From Candidatus Poribacteria bacterium (GTDB taxonomy: Bacteria > Poribacteria > WGA-4E > PCPOR2b): a stretch of DNA of 64,000 nucleotides. Position 1 is the stretch's first letter. Every line of letters starts with the position of its first letter. The stretch spans positions 58,584 through 122,583 of the forward strand of contig PYIZ01000046.1 in assembly GCA_003635265.1 (NCBI GenBank), given 5' to 3'. Shown in pieces: positions 44,082 through 52,593 of this stretch. Position numbers and translations under genes: made by a program. Below the pieces are notes generated by a model. It did no database searches and was not told the DNA's origin. It worked only from the letters and a program-made list of their open reading frames with translations.

Positions 44082-44966
44082 ATGATTAGAAGCATGACGG
44101 GCTACAGCCGGCATAAAGCAGAAACACCCTTTGGTCAGTTGATCATTGAGATCAAATCGTGGAACGCTCGCTACTGTAAAGTAACTGTCCGCACCCCAGA
44201 GTTTCTATCCAGATTCGATCATCAGATCAACAGTGCGATACGGAATCGGGTTTCAAGAGGACAAGTCCAAGCCACAGTTGAGTGGACTGAAGACGCTTCC
44301 GTTTCAAACCAACTCCCCATTCTCGATTCTAAGCTGGCAGAGCAGTATCATCAAGCACTTGTAAAGTTGCAAAATAGGCTGCAATTCGGGGACGAGATTT
44401 CGCTCTCTTTGCTAGTGCAACTCCCCGGTGTCCTAACTGCACAGAAAGCTGATTTGGACGAAGAAGCGGTGTGGCAGGTGTTACAATCTCACCTAGAAAC
44501 CGCTCTCGATGGATTAGAGACAACCAAGCAGGCAGAGGGAACTGCTATGCTTGAGGAAATCAAAGGACTCCTCCACTCTATCCAACTCCTAACCCGGAAG
44601 ATAAAAGCAGCTAGCGCAGATCTCGTCGAATCCACACATACAAGGCTCGAAGCACGCTTGAATGAACTCCTTGAGGGACGTGTTAAAATTGACCCACACC
44701 GCCTCACAATGGAAGCTGGCATCATCGCCTCTCGCTCAGACATCACGGAAGAACTGGTGCGACTCGATAGCCACTGTTCTCAGTTTGATGAATATCTGCA
44801 AGCGACCCAACCCATCGGCAGACAACTCGATTTTTTACTACAAGAGATGAATCGAGAGGTCAATACCATCTCTGCCAAAGCGTCTCGATCCTCCATCTCC
44901 TACGCCACCGTTGCCCTGAAAACAGAGATTGAAAAAATTCGGGAATTGGTTCAGAATGTGGAATAA
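44082..44966 (+). CDS. YicC/YloC-family endoribonuclease
   Basis: A 294-residue protein. M-I-R-S-M-T-G-Y-S-R at the N-terminus and W-N-A-R-Y-C-K-V are the YicC-N hallmark. The C-terminal DUF1732 half ends I-R-E-L-V-Q-N-V-E after K-A-S-R-S-S-I-S-Y-A-T-V-A-L-K-T-E-I-E-K, with the usual R-Q-L-D-F-L-L-Q-E-M-N-R-E. Starting at 44058 would overlap the ferredoxin gene, so ATG 44082 is preferred. yicC next to gmk is a common arrangement. Its stop overlaps the gmk start by 11 nt. Confidence 0.93.
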   Translation: MIRSMTGYSRHKAETPFGQLIIEIKSWNARYCKVTVRTPEFLSRFDHQINSAIRNRVSRGQVQATVEWTEDASVSNQLPILDSKLAEQYHQALVKLQNRLQFGDEISLSLLVQLPGVLTAQKADLDEEAVWQVLQSHLETALDGLETTKQAEGTAMLEEIKGLLHSIQLLTRKIKAASADLVESTHTRLEARLNELLEGRVKIDPHRLTMEAGIIASRSDITEELVRLDSHCSQFDEYLQATQPIGRQLDFLLQEMNREVNTISAKASRSSISYATVALKTEIEKIRELVQNVE

Positions 44967-45588
44967 TCGACCCTCCCAGCAGGGATTATTCATTGTTATA
45001 TCGGGTCCCTCTGGAACCGGCAAAACGAGTGTAATCAGAGAACTTTGCGAAAGCGATACAACATTAGCGTTTTCAATCTCCGCAACGACTCGTCCACCTC
45101 GCTCCGACGAGGCTGATGGGATTGACTACTATTTTTTGGACGAAACCGAATTTGAAGCCCTGATTAATAGTGGTGGCTTTTTGGAATGGGTGAAATATGG
45201 TGGACACTACTACGGCACCCTAAAATCCACGATAGAATCAACGATCGAAAAAGGTAAAGATCTGGTTCTAGAAATCGATGTACACGGTGCAATGAAGGTA
45301 AAAGACCTTGGTATCCGGTACACCAGTATTTTTCTCTTACCTCCCTCCCTCGAAAGTTTAGAGAAACGGCTTCGCAACCGCAAGACAGAATCCGATTCGG
45401 AACTTGAACAACGTTTGCTGACGGCAAAATCAGAGTTCGCTTATGTTAAAGACTACAAATACTGTATCCTGAATCCGGACCACAATGTCAAAGAAGCTGT
45501 GACTCAAATTCGCCACATCATCTCCGCAGAACGCTGCCGAATCGACGATCAGCTTCTCGATGCAATCTCTCAGGAGTTTTGCTGCTAG
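44956..45588 (+). CDS. gmk: Guanylate kinase
   Basis: A 210-residue enzyme converting GMP and ATP to GDP and ADP. G-P-S-G-T-G-K-T P-loop near the start, S-A-T-T-R-P-P-R for GMP binding, D-G-I-D-Y-Y-F, G-H-Y-Y-G-T and L-E-I-D-V-H-G-A-M-K-V, R-L-R-N-R-K-T-E-S-D lid. The frame is open from TTG 44929, but ATG 44956 gives the standard start. In many bacteria gmk is followed by rpoZ and coaBC; here a three-gene cassette follows and no rpoZ is seen. Confidence 0.95.
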   Translation: MWNNRPSQQGLFIVISGPSGTGKTSVIRELCESDTTLAFSISATTRPPRSDEADGIDYYFLDETEFEALINSGGFLEWVKYGGHYYGTLKSTIESTIEKGKDLVLEIDVHGAMKVKDLGIRYTSIFLLPPSLESLEKRLRNRKTESDSELEQRLLTAKSEFAYVKDYKYCILNPDHNVKEAVTQIRHIISAERCRIDDQLLDAISQEFCC

Positions 45589-45657
45589 TAACCCTATCGG
45601 GAACGCTATCCTCCACTCCCACAGTGTCTCCCGGTGCCAACGAGAAGGAAGATTAAC

Positions 45658-47133
45658 ATGAACGGAGATGACAAGGCAAAAACCCACAACACACCAAAAG
45701 TCGAAATCTCAGTCCGCAATTTCGGACCGATTGCAGAAGCGGATCTCGATCTGCGTCCACTGACGGTGTTTGTCGGACCCAGCAACACCGGCAAGACCTA
45801 CCTCTCCGTTCTGATCTATGCCCTGCACCGCATCTTCGGGGAATTCTCAGGATTTGTCTTATCACATACCTTACGGCTCTTAGGGACTGGCTTGGATTAC
45901 GACCCCCCAGTAGATAAAAAAGTACTTCTAGAGCAATTTAACAAGGCAAACTGGGACCAACCTTTCAAATTCTCGGACCTGCCCCAAGGAGTAAGTAAAC
46001 GGGCACAAACTAGCCTTAATACTCCATACTTTTTCGGACCAGATCTAAAAACTGAACTTCTGCGCTGTTTTGACCTCGATTCACTTTCGGGGCTAATACA
46101 GTCGCCCAATAACCAAAACGATAACATAACTATTGCACTGAGAGTCAATGAAGCAGATCAGAATCTCTGGTCATTGAGAATTGGAGCATCCAAATCAGAG
46201 ATTACCCTAGATGATGGAAACATCAACGAAAATACTATTATTTTTCCGGCGGATCAGTTGCCTTCGACCTCGCTGATTAACTCTGATGATACAACTACGC
46301 TCTTATCTGAACATCGCAGATACGCAGAAAAATCTTACTATCTGCCAGCCGCCCGGAGCGGTATCATACAGAGTCATCCGGTGATAGCGAGTTCGCTGGT
46401 AGCACGTTCTACGCGTACTGGCTTAGAAACGGCAGAACTTTCGACACTTTCGGGAGTGGTAGCAGACTTCATAGAAAAACTTATACTCTACGAAGGGCAT
46501 ACAAGATTACGGGAACGCGCAAAACCAAATGATGGGTTGAATCACGTCGCCAAAGCATTAGAAGACAATGTGCTCGCTGGGCAGATAATTATGAATCCCT
46601 CACCGACAGGGTATCCAGAATTTGTCTACCGTCCGCAGGGAACAGAACAAGATATGCGCATGACCCGTTCCTCATCAATGGTGTCCGAACTTGCTCCCCT
46701 TGTGCTGTTCATTCGCGGTCTCGTCCGCCCCGGCGACACACTCATCATTGAGGAACCCGAAGCCCATCTGCACCCCGCCGCCCAGACCCAAATGGCAGCG
46801 ACCCTTGCCCGCTTGGTCCGTGCGGGAGTACGGGTGCTTGTAACAACGCATAGTGACTTTATGCTTCAAGAGATTGGAAACCTGATGCGCGTCGGTATGC
46901 TTAAAGAAAAAGATACACTGAAAAAGGAGACCAACGATTGGTTGTCGCCCGAAGAGGTCGGAGCGTGGCATTTCCAAAACGGTCAACCGGTGAAGGAAAT
47001 CCAATTCGACCACACCGTAGGCATCGAGCCAGAGGATTACGAGGATGTGGTAGAATCCCTCTATAACCGTTGGGCAGGCTTGCAGAACCGGATTGAGGAA
47101 CTGAAAGACGAGAGTGAACGTGAATGTGAATAG
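45658..47133 (+). CDS. AAA/OLD-like ATPase of an accessory cassette
   Basis: A 491-residue ATPase. ATG 45658 has GAAGGAAG upstream; GTG 45634 is weaker. V-R-N-F-G-P-I-A-E-A-D-L opens a RecF/OLD-type ABC-ATPase, Walker A G-P-S-N-T-G-K-T at 40-47, Walker B L-I-I-E-E-P-E-A-H-L-H-P at about 363-374 and a terminal T-T-H-S-D switch. The middle (about 70-330) is unlike SMC or RecF. No TOPRIM or HNH domain is fused. It overlaps the next gene, a small ELK protein, as in ATPase-nuclease defence pairs such as Septu or Gabija, although neither family is clearly matched. Confidence 0.82.
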   Translation: MNGDDKAKTHNTPKVEISVRNFGPIAEADLDLRPLTVFVGPSNTGKTYLSVLIYALHRIFGEFSGFVLSHTLRLLGTGLDYDPPVDKKVLLEQFNKANWDQPFKFSDLPQGVSKRAQTSLNTPYFFGPDLKTELLRCFDLDSLSGLIQSPNNQNDNITIALRVNEADQNLWSLRIGASKSEITLDDGNINENTIIFPADQLPSTSLINSDDTTTLLSEHRRYAEKSYYLPAARSGIIQSHPVIASSLVARSTRTGLETAELSTLSGVVADFIEKLILYEGHTRLRERAKPNDGLNHVAKALEDNVLAGQIIMNPSPTGYPEFVYRPQGTEQDMRMTRSSSMVSELAPLVLFIRGLVRPGDTLIIEEPEAHLHPAAQTQMAATLARLVRAGVRVLVTTHSDFMLQEIGNLMRVGMLKEKDTLKKETNDWLSPEEVGAWHFQNGQPVKEIQFDHTVGIEPEDYEDVVESLYNRWAGLQNRIEELKDESERECE

Positions 47134-47620
47134 GGTTCTCGACCATATCCGGGAGCAGGTGGATGAGGAGAACCTGACCAATTCGTGTAGTGGCGAGGGC
47201 TGCCGCGTGGATATGACCGGCGTACCATCTGACCGGGTTGTGATAGATGTTGAACGTGAATTTGACTTATGTAACAGAACAGAGAAACGCTGTGACCGCC
47301 TCCTCTTCTTTATTGATACGGACGAAAATTACCTAGTCGCGGCTCCAATTGAACTCAAGAGCGGCAGAGCCGAACAATCAGATGTCGTTGAACAGTTACA
47401 AAACAGCTTACACTTTGCCGCCAACATCGTTCCAAGAACAAGAACTTTGACAACCGTTTACAGACCAATCCTGTTTCAGGGACGAGGCATTAAATGGACC
47501 AACCCCAGAGGGCCACAAGAACTCAACGTGAACTTTCGTGGTAAATTGCGGATTCGGCAAGGGCGCTGTGGAAGAAGTGAGAATCTAGCGAGAGTGCTAT
47601 CTGAGCCAGATATTCTCTGA
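47114..47620 (+). CDS. Small PD-(D/E)XK-nuclease-like protein coupled to the ATPase
   Basis: A 168-residue protein whose GTG start lies inside the end of the ATPase gene; GTG 47120 or 47126 are alternatives. The segment C-D61-R-L-L-F-F-I-D-T-D followed by P-I-E80-L-K82-S-G-R has the D-(x)n-E-x-K spacing and beta-strand pattern of PD-(D/E)XK nucleases. S-C-S-G-E-G-C and a Arg-rich C-terminus (Q-G-R-C-G-R) could bind nucleic acid or metal. Nuclease activity is an inference from this motif alone. Confidence 0.65.
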   Translation: MNVNVNRVLDHIREQVDEENLTNSCSGEGCRVDMTGVPSDRVVIDVEREFDLCNRTEKRCDRLLFFIDTDENYLVAAPIELKSGRAEQSDVVEQLQNSLHFAANIVPRTRTLTTVYRPILFQGRGIKWTNPRGPQELNVNFRGKLRIRQGRCGRSENLARVLSEPDIL

Positions 47621-47685
47621 TTGAAGACGGTCGGAATTGTGAAGGGTTTGCGGAGGTTGGAGTTAGAAAGGATAGGGAGGAAATT

Positions 47686-49512
47686 ATGAGCATTGATACA
47701 GATCGAAAGAAACTATTACAAGAACAAAGGCGGGAAGATATACGCCGTGAACCAGGACCTCATGATCTTATTACTGTGCACAAACCAATAAATGATGGTA
47801 CTCCTATTGATCACTTCATACATTGCGTCCTAATCCCAAAGGACCTAGCTAACAAAATACTTTGTGAAACGAACTTTTCAGATGATCCAGAGATACACAC
47901 TGGTGAAACTCCCAATGCTATTGATTACGGAATCCAGAACAACAAAAGACAGATTAAATACTTCCGCTACGGTGACTATGCACATGAAATAGGAGCTGAA
48001 CCTCTAATTATTTCCCGTTATTTTGGAGGAATTAAAACACCTTATGACGAAATCTCTGAAGAGTTTCGCCACTTCCACAATCTATACCACAACAGAGAAA
48101 CGGATGAGTACACCAAAATTGATGATGCTGGAAATGAAGAAAAAATTGCTATTGTTAGACCGGAGGAAGTTAGAATAAGACTCAAAGAAATCCGCCAGTT
48201 CTTAGCTATCAAAGAGATGTATCTATCAATATTATTTGAATTCAATGAGTATTCAGCATATTCTTTACAGGAACTTGGACTTAACCAGAAAGATCCTGAA
48301 TTCGACCGCGATAGTTTCATGTGTTGGCGTTATGACCGTTTAGACACTAACCACCGCCCAGGATTTCGATCAGAGAGCAGACTACGCGGCAGAAAACTTA
48401 TCAAACCCTTAGAAAAATCTAAGAGCGGTTTCGGGGATTTTGCCGAGGGACCAAAGTATGTTGAGTTCATCATTGCCGTTGATGAAAATGGAGATGAAAT
48501 CAATCATACCTGCGATCCTACCAAACTGAACCATTATAGAAGCAACTCGGGCGCCCCCTATAACCTAACCCCTGTACAGTTTCGCAAGAACGTCTTGGAT
48601 AAATACTACAACGAACCCAGTAAATACACCGTTGAGGATTCAATGCTCAAGTGTGCATCGTTGTGGAGCATGACAATTGACAACCACTCCGCTGACAGAG
48701 TAATCGTATTCTTGGGCGATTTTCACTCACTACCTTACACAGAACAGCAGCATTGGCAAGCACACAATATCCCACCAGAAGGTGGTGTGAGTTCTACGTT
48801 TTACAAGCGAAACTTTAAAGGAGAATGGGTAAGCTCAGATCAGCCGGATCTTCTGTTCAAGCAAAGTTATGAACAGTTGCAGAAGGCGTGTAATGCATGC
48901 CTCGGTTGGCAGCTGTTGCGACCACTGTCCCCTCGTGACGAACATCATCTCAAAGGCTTAAGAATACCCGCCACGGATGAGCAGCGTGATTTCGATGAGT
49001 TAGTTTTGAGTCTTACAAAGATACTAATCGACTCTCTGAATCAAAAGGAATTGAAAAAACTGATTTCCCTTAAACAGGAGGAAAATCTTACCCCCGATCA
49101 GCAGGAGAGCCTTAAAGGAAGCATCGGTTGTCTCGAAATTGTCCTCAATTCCTGCGGTGTTGAAGGCGCAGCGGATCACATGGCTTTTCTGCGAAAACTT
49201 CAGAGCTTGCGTTCTAGGGGTAGTGCACATCGCAAAGGAAGCAACTACCAAAAGATTGCTAAGGACTTCGGTATTGAGAGTAAGGGGTTGCGGGCGGTGT
49301 TTGCCGGGATTCTCTTAAAGGCCTTGGACGTGCTCGATTACTTCATCTTTCTGATACGAAGCCGCCAAATCAACCGTGAAATCATTGCACAGAATAGCAG
49401 AGAAAGGGGATACGCGATTCTTAGTCAGATGATTGGATTCCTAGAATCCGATTCAACCGATGGGTCTGTCAATCATGACGAAGTTATCTATGAGTTGGAT
49501 TCAAAACCATGA
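47686..49512 (+). CDS. 608-residue protein of unknown function in the accessory cassette
   Basis: No recognised domain. Charged and soluble, with Y-G-D-Y-A-H-E-I-G-A-E (about 103), F-R-K-N-V-L-D-K-Y-Y-N-E-P (about 303), V-I-V-F-L-G-D-F (about 341), E-Q-Q-H-W-Q-A-H-N-I-P-P-E-G-G (about 354) and D-H-M-A-F-L-R-K-L (about 497). The C-terminal helical region has L-R-S-R-G-S-A-H515-R-K-G, an R-x5-H arrangement like the HEPN RNase motif. AAAGGATAGGGAGG lies just before the ATG. Codon use looks more AT-rich than the flanking housekeeping genes. Placed 65 nt after the ELK gene, so probably one operon with the ATPase. Confidence 0.7.
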   Translation: MSIDTDRKKLLQEQRREDIRREPGPHDLITVHKPINDGTPIDHFIHCVLIPKDLANKILCETNFSDDPEIHTGETPNAIDYGIQNNKRQIKYFRYGDYAHEIGAEPLIISRYFGGIKTPYDEISEEFRHFHNLYHNRETDEYTKIDDAGNEEKIAIVRPEEVRIRLKEIRQFLAIKEMYLSILFEFNEYSAYSLQELGLNQKDPEFDRDSFMCWRYDRLDTNHRPGFRSESRLRGRKLIKPLEKSKSGFGDFAEGPKYVEFIIAVDENGDEINHTCDPTKLNHYRSNSGAPYNLTPVQFRKNVLDKYYNEPSKYTVEDSMLKCASLWSMTIDNHSADRVIVFLGDFHSLPYTEQQHWQAHNIPPEGGVSSTFYKRNFKGEWVSSDQPDLLFKQSYEQLQKACNACLGWQLLRPLSPRDEHHLKGLRIPATDEQRDFDELVLSLTKILIDSLNQKELKKLISLKQEENLTPDQQESLKGSIGCLEIVLNSCGVEGAADHMAFLRKLQSLRSRGSAHRKGSNYQKIAKDFGIESKGLRAVFAGILLKALDVLDYFIFLIRSRQINREIIAQNSRERGYAILSQMIGFLESDSTDGSVNHDEVIYELDSKP

Positions 49513-49594
49513 TAAATCTCAGAAACATTTGCTTTCGATCAACATTTTCCAATGATGGGGATAACCTTGCGTAGGTAGTCCGTTTGTATTTATT

Positions 49595-49702
49595 TATAGT
49601 GGATCTTAGAATTAATGAGACACGCCAAATCGGCGCAGTTGGAAACAGCGCCTACCAAACATGGGGGGTGAAAGTGTCTATTTATTTTTTGAATTCACTA
49701 TA
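49595..49702. mobile_element. 108-bp MITE-like element with 29-bp imperfect terminal repeats
   Basis: Arms 49595-49623 and 49674-49702 match at 21 of 29 positions when reverse-complemented; they begin TATAGTG and end AGACAC. The 50-bp middle has no ORF. A related arm is seen again at 49776-49802. Lies just after the accessory cassette. Confidence 0.6.
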
Positions 49703-49746
49703 GATACTGTGAAGCAGTGAAGTCAGGAACTTATTGGTAGAGTTAC

Positions 49747-49763
49747 GGCACACGGAGTGTGCC
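49747..49763. repeat. Short REP-like hairpin
   Basis: GGCACAC-GGA-GTGTGCC, 7-bp perfect stem, with TAC on both sides. Lies next to the extra TIR-like arm at 49776-49802. Confidence 0.6.
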
Positions 49764-49775
49764 TATTACTTTTAA

Positions 49776-49802
49776 GTCTATTTATTTTTATAATTCACCA
49801 TA
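49776..49802. repeat. Solo copy of the MITE terminal repeat
   Basis: Its reverse complement begins TATGGTGAATTATA and ends AATAGAC, close to the right arm of the 49595-49702 element. It ends about 28 nt before coaBC. Confidence 0.5.
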
Positions 49803-49829
49803 GTCCCTTACCAGCAAAAAAACAGTGCA

Positions 49830-51032
49830 ATGAAACAAGCCAACAAAACCATCATCCTCGGCGTTACCGGCGGAATCGCTATCCACAAATCCATCGACCT
49901 AGCGAGCCAACTGGTAAAGCAGGGGTATTCCGTGCACGTGGTCATGACAGAAAACGCCACACGCTTGGTGCAGCCGATCCAATTTCAGGTCATCTCTCGA
50001 AATCCCGTCCTACTCGACCTCTTCGATATCGGCTCGGATTGGAAACCGGTGCACATCGATCTCGCAGACAAAGCCGATCTGCTTGCAATCGTCCCCACCA
50101 CCGCAAATATCATCGGGAAAATGGCGAATGGCATCGCTGACGATGCGCTCTCCACTGTCGCAATCTCCGTCCACTGTCCAATCCTAATCGCCCCCGCGAT
50201 GGAACAACACATGTATGAAAACCCGTTTGTTGCAGCAAACATGCAAACTCTGAAGGAACACGGCGTAGAATTTGTCGAACCTGTCAGCGGGGACCTTGCC
50301 TCCGGGAAACAGGGCATGGGACGTCTGAACACCGTCGAAGTCATTTTGGAACGCATCACCCAAATGTTGCAAACACCCAAAGACCTAGACGGGAAGCGGG
50401 TAGTTGTCACAGCGGGACCCACACGCGAATACCTCGATCCGGTCCGTTTCATCAGCAACCGATCCAGCGGAAAGATGGGATACGCAGTTGCAGAAGCGGC
50501 ACGCGATCGTGGCGCAGAGGTACTTCTTATCAGCGGACCAGCGACAGCAGCACCGCCCACAGGTGTCGAAACCCGATACATAGAAACCACACTTGAGCTG
50601 CAAGACGCGCTCCTCGAAGGGTTCGATCAGACCGACATCGTAGTGATGGCAGCAGCAGTCGCCGACTATCGGCCCCAATCCTTCTCAGCGAACAAGATCA
50701 AGAAAAGGGCAGATCAACTCACCCTCCCACTCGAACAGAACCCAGACATCGCACAAGCTCTAGGCAAACGCAAAAAGAAGGGACAAATCACAGTCGGTTT
50801 TGCTGCCGAAACGGATGACCTCCTAGAAAACGCCCAAAAGAAGCTAATCAAGAAAAACTGCGACCTCATCATAGCAAACGACGTATCGGCAGAAGGCGCA
50901 GGATTTGAAGGCGACACCAACATTGTAACCCTGTTGGACCAAAACGGGAACTGCGAACAACTGCCCTTGCTCTCCAAGCGTGAAGTTGCAGATCACATCT
51001 TAGACCGCGTAGTTGAACTGATTCTGAGCTAG
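49830..51032 (+). CDS. coaBC: Bifunctional phosphopantothenoylcysteine decarboxylase/synthetase
   Basis: A 400-residue coenzyme A biosynthesis enzyme. CoaC half: V-T-G-G-I-A-I-H-K-S, catalytic His in V-H-I-D-L-A (about 71), T-T-A-N-I-I-G-K-M-A-N-G-I-A-D-D and A-P-A-M-E-Q-H-M-Y-E-N-P. CoaB half from about 185: V-V-V-T-A-G-P-T-R-E-Y-L-D-P-V-R-F-I-S-N and S-S-G-K-M-G. Two features differ from E. coli: Glu replaces Asn in P-A-M-N, and the L-A-C-G cysteine reads L-A-S-G. I recall the latter in Bacteroidetes-type CoaBC, so function is probably kept. Separated from gmk by the accessory cassette. Confidence 0.93.
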   Translation: MKQANKTIILGVTGGIAIHKSIDLASQLVKQGYSVHVVMTENATRLVQPIQFQVISRNPVLLDLFDIGSDWKPVHIDLADKADLLAIVPTTANIIGKMANGIADDALSTVAISVHCPILIAPAMEQHMYENPFVAANMQTLKEHGVEFVEPVSGDLASGKQGMGRLNTVEVILERITQMLQTPKDLDGKRVVVTAGPTREYLDPVRFISNRSSGKMGYAVAEAARDRGAEVLLISGPATAAPPTGVETRYIETTLELQDALLEGFDQTDIVVMAAAVADYRPQSFSANKIKKRADQLTLPLEQNPDIAQALGKRKKKGQITVGFAAETDDLLENAQKKLIKKNCDLIIANDVSAEGAGFEGDTNIVTLLDQNGNCEQLPLLSKREVADHILDRVVELILS

Positions 51033-51202
51033 GTAGCATGAGCGATCTCATTGCCTCCAATTTATACACTAAAGAGCCAGAACTCCATTACAAATTCCCC
51101 ACATAAAAACTCAGATATAAAAAAACGAGGGGAGGGATCTAAAACGCACCTTTAGGACCAAGACCCCAAGATTTATCCTCGGAACGCAAATCCGTTTTAG
51201 TT

Positions 51203-51257
51203 TTGTATCTATTCGGATTGTGTGATATACTAGAAAATGAGATTCGTAAGAATCTCA
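51203..51257 (+). promoter_or_regulatory. Promoter and leader hairpin of the LamG gene series
   Basis: TTGTAT (51203-51208), 17-nt spacer, TATACT (51226-51231) with extended-10 TG (51223-51224). Immediately after, TGAGATTC (51238-51245), GTAA loop, GAATCTCA (51250-51257) would form an 8-bp stem near the transcript 5' end. The remaining leader to 51467 shows no other clear structure and accounts for the 435-nt gap. Confidence 0.6.
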
Positions 51258-51467
51258 ATGCTCCAGCCTTAGGAGTATATCAAAACCTGACGGGACAGGG
51301 AGGTGTTCAAAACCGGTTGTACAATCAATCCTTATAATCAATCCTAATGCGTTGGTAGAGTTTGTCGCTAGCTAGCTCATGGCGACTTGCCACATAAGAA
51401 TGAACGGCCGAGCAGCACGTTTTACCTTAACCGTATCTACAGAGCAATAGCAAAGGAGAAAGGAATA

Positions 51468-52331
51468 ATGAAAATGAAGACAACGATTTCTGTACTGCTT
51501 ATCGCAGCTGTCCTTTTAATCCTTACCCCGCTGGGCGACGGGAAACAGCGTCCTGGATTGGAATTAATGCTTTATTATCCCCTTGACGAAGGCAACGGCA
51601 GAACCGTGGAGGACAAGTCCGAAAGCGAAGCCGACGGCAAATTATCAGCGGGAGAATGGGTTGATGGCAAATATGGGAAAGCCGTTCGATTTAACATGAA
51701 GGATGGAGACGGCGATCCCGAAGGTACTAGTAATATCCGAACCCGAGAAAATGAGTCATTTGCCTTTAAGGGGAATGCGGAAATCACGCTGATGGCATGG
51801 ATCAAAAATGAGACTGACCATTGGGCTTGGGCTGGGATTAATCAGTTTGTAGTTATCTATAACCGTCCTGAAGGAAATTTCACAAACTACGGGTTTCGGA
51901 TAGAGGACCCGGGCCACCCCGCTCTATTTTATCGAGATGCAGCGGATGCGGACTGGCACCGTAAGACAGCAAGAGGTGACCCCTTACCAACGAAGCAGTG
52001 GGTGCATGTCGCGTGTACGGCTATTCTGGGCAAGGGAGATACCATGAAGTTCTATGTAGATGGGGAAGAGCGTCCCAGTGGATGGAGTCATGGCAACGGA
52101 AACTTTAAGGCGATTGCTGTGCCAGGTCCCATCGATATCGGCTCCCGTTGGGGAGGTGGAGGCAAACATCTGTTCCACGGCTCAATTGATGAGGTCATGA
52201 TATGGAGGGGAGTATTTGAAGCCGATGAAATCAAAGAGATTATGTCGGCACCCGGTGACGAATTCCTCGCTGTTCAACCCCGTGGAAAGCTCGCTACAAC
52301 GTGGGCAACCCTAAAACGAAGCTCTAATTAA
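51468..52331 (+). CDS. Secreted LamG-domain (concanavalin A-like) protein 1
   Basis: A 287-residue protein. ATG 51468 follows AAAGGAGAAAGGA; a longer frame starts at 51387 but would place the signal internally. Signal peptide about 1-24. Mature part begins L-M-L-Y-Y-P-L-D-E-G-N-G-R-T and W-V-D-G-K-Y-G-K-A-V-R-F, the LamG fold, with I-T-L-M-A-W-I, W-V-H-V-A-C-T, F-Y-V-D-G and I-D-E-V-M-I-W. Binds glycans or cell-surface matrix. First of three tandem paralogues, each with the ending L-A-T-T-W-x-x-L-K or T-T-T-W-A-A-I-K. Confidence 0.88.
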   Translation: MKMKTTISVLLIAAVLLILTPLGDGKQRPGLELMLYYPLDEGNGRTVEDKSESEADGKLSAGEWVDGKYGKAVRFNMKDGDGDPEGTSNIRTRENESFAFKGNAEITLMAWIKNETDHWAWAGINQFVVIYNRPEGNFTNYGFRIEDPGHPALFYRDAADADWHRKTARGDPLPTKQWVHVACTAILGKGDTMKFYVDGEERPSGWSHGNGNFKAIAVPGPIDIGSRWGGGGKHLFHGSIDEVMIWRGVFEADEIKEIMSAPGDEFLAVQPRGKLATTWATLKRSSN

Positions 52332-52358
52332 TAGACTTAAACCCGCAATGACAATATT

Positions 52359-52416
52359 GCCCCCTGATGTTTATATCACATAGATATATTTTCCTATCAA
52401 CATCGGGGGGCTTTTT
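52359..52416 (+). terminator. Rho-independent terminator after LamG 1
   Basis: Arms GCCCCCTGATGTT (52359-52371) and AACATCGGGGGGC (52399-52411) pair along 13 bases with one G-T wobble, then TTTTT (52412-52416). The large loop is AT-rich. Confidence 0.85.
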
Positions 52417-52593
52417 CAATTAAGGCTTGGTTATTAATGCAGAAAGTCAGGGATGTAGCCAGATTTATGAGTCGCTTCCCTATGCCCAATTCTTTGATAG
52501 ATTGGGGTAGGCTTCGGCAATGCGGAATACTAACCGCTACGCTAGGGAAGGACTCAGAATTTGGAATCGGTTGCCTGAAAGGGGGTACGAACC

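Noticed and set aside
45658..49512. Naming the cassette Septu, Gabija or a retron
   Set aside because: No HNH, TOPRIM, UvrD or reverse transcriptase motif is visible; only the ATPase-plus-nuclease layout is similar.
49757..50140. 127-codon frame overlapping the coaBC start
   Set aside because: Reads His/Arg-rich sequence in the wrong frame; coaBC motifs begin at 49830.
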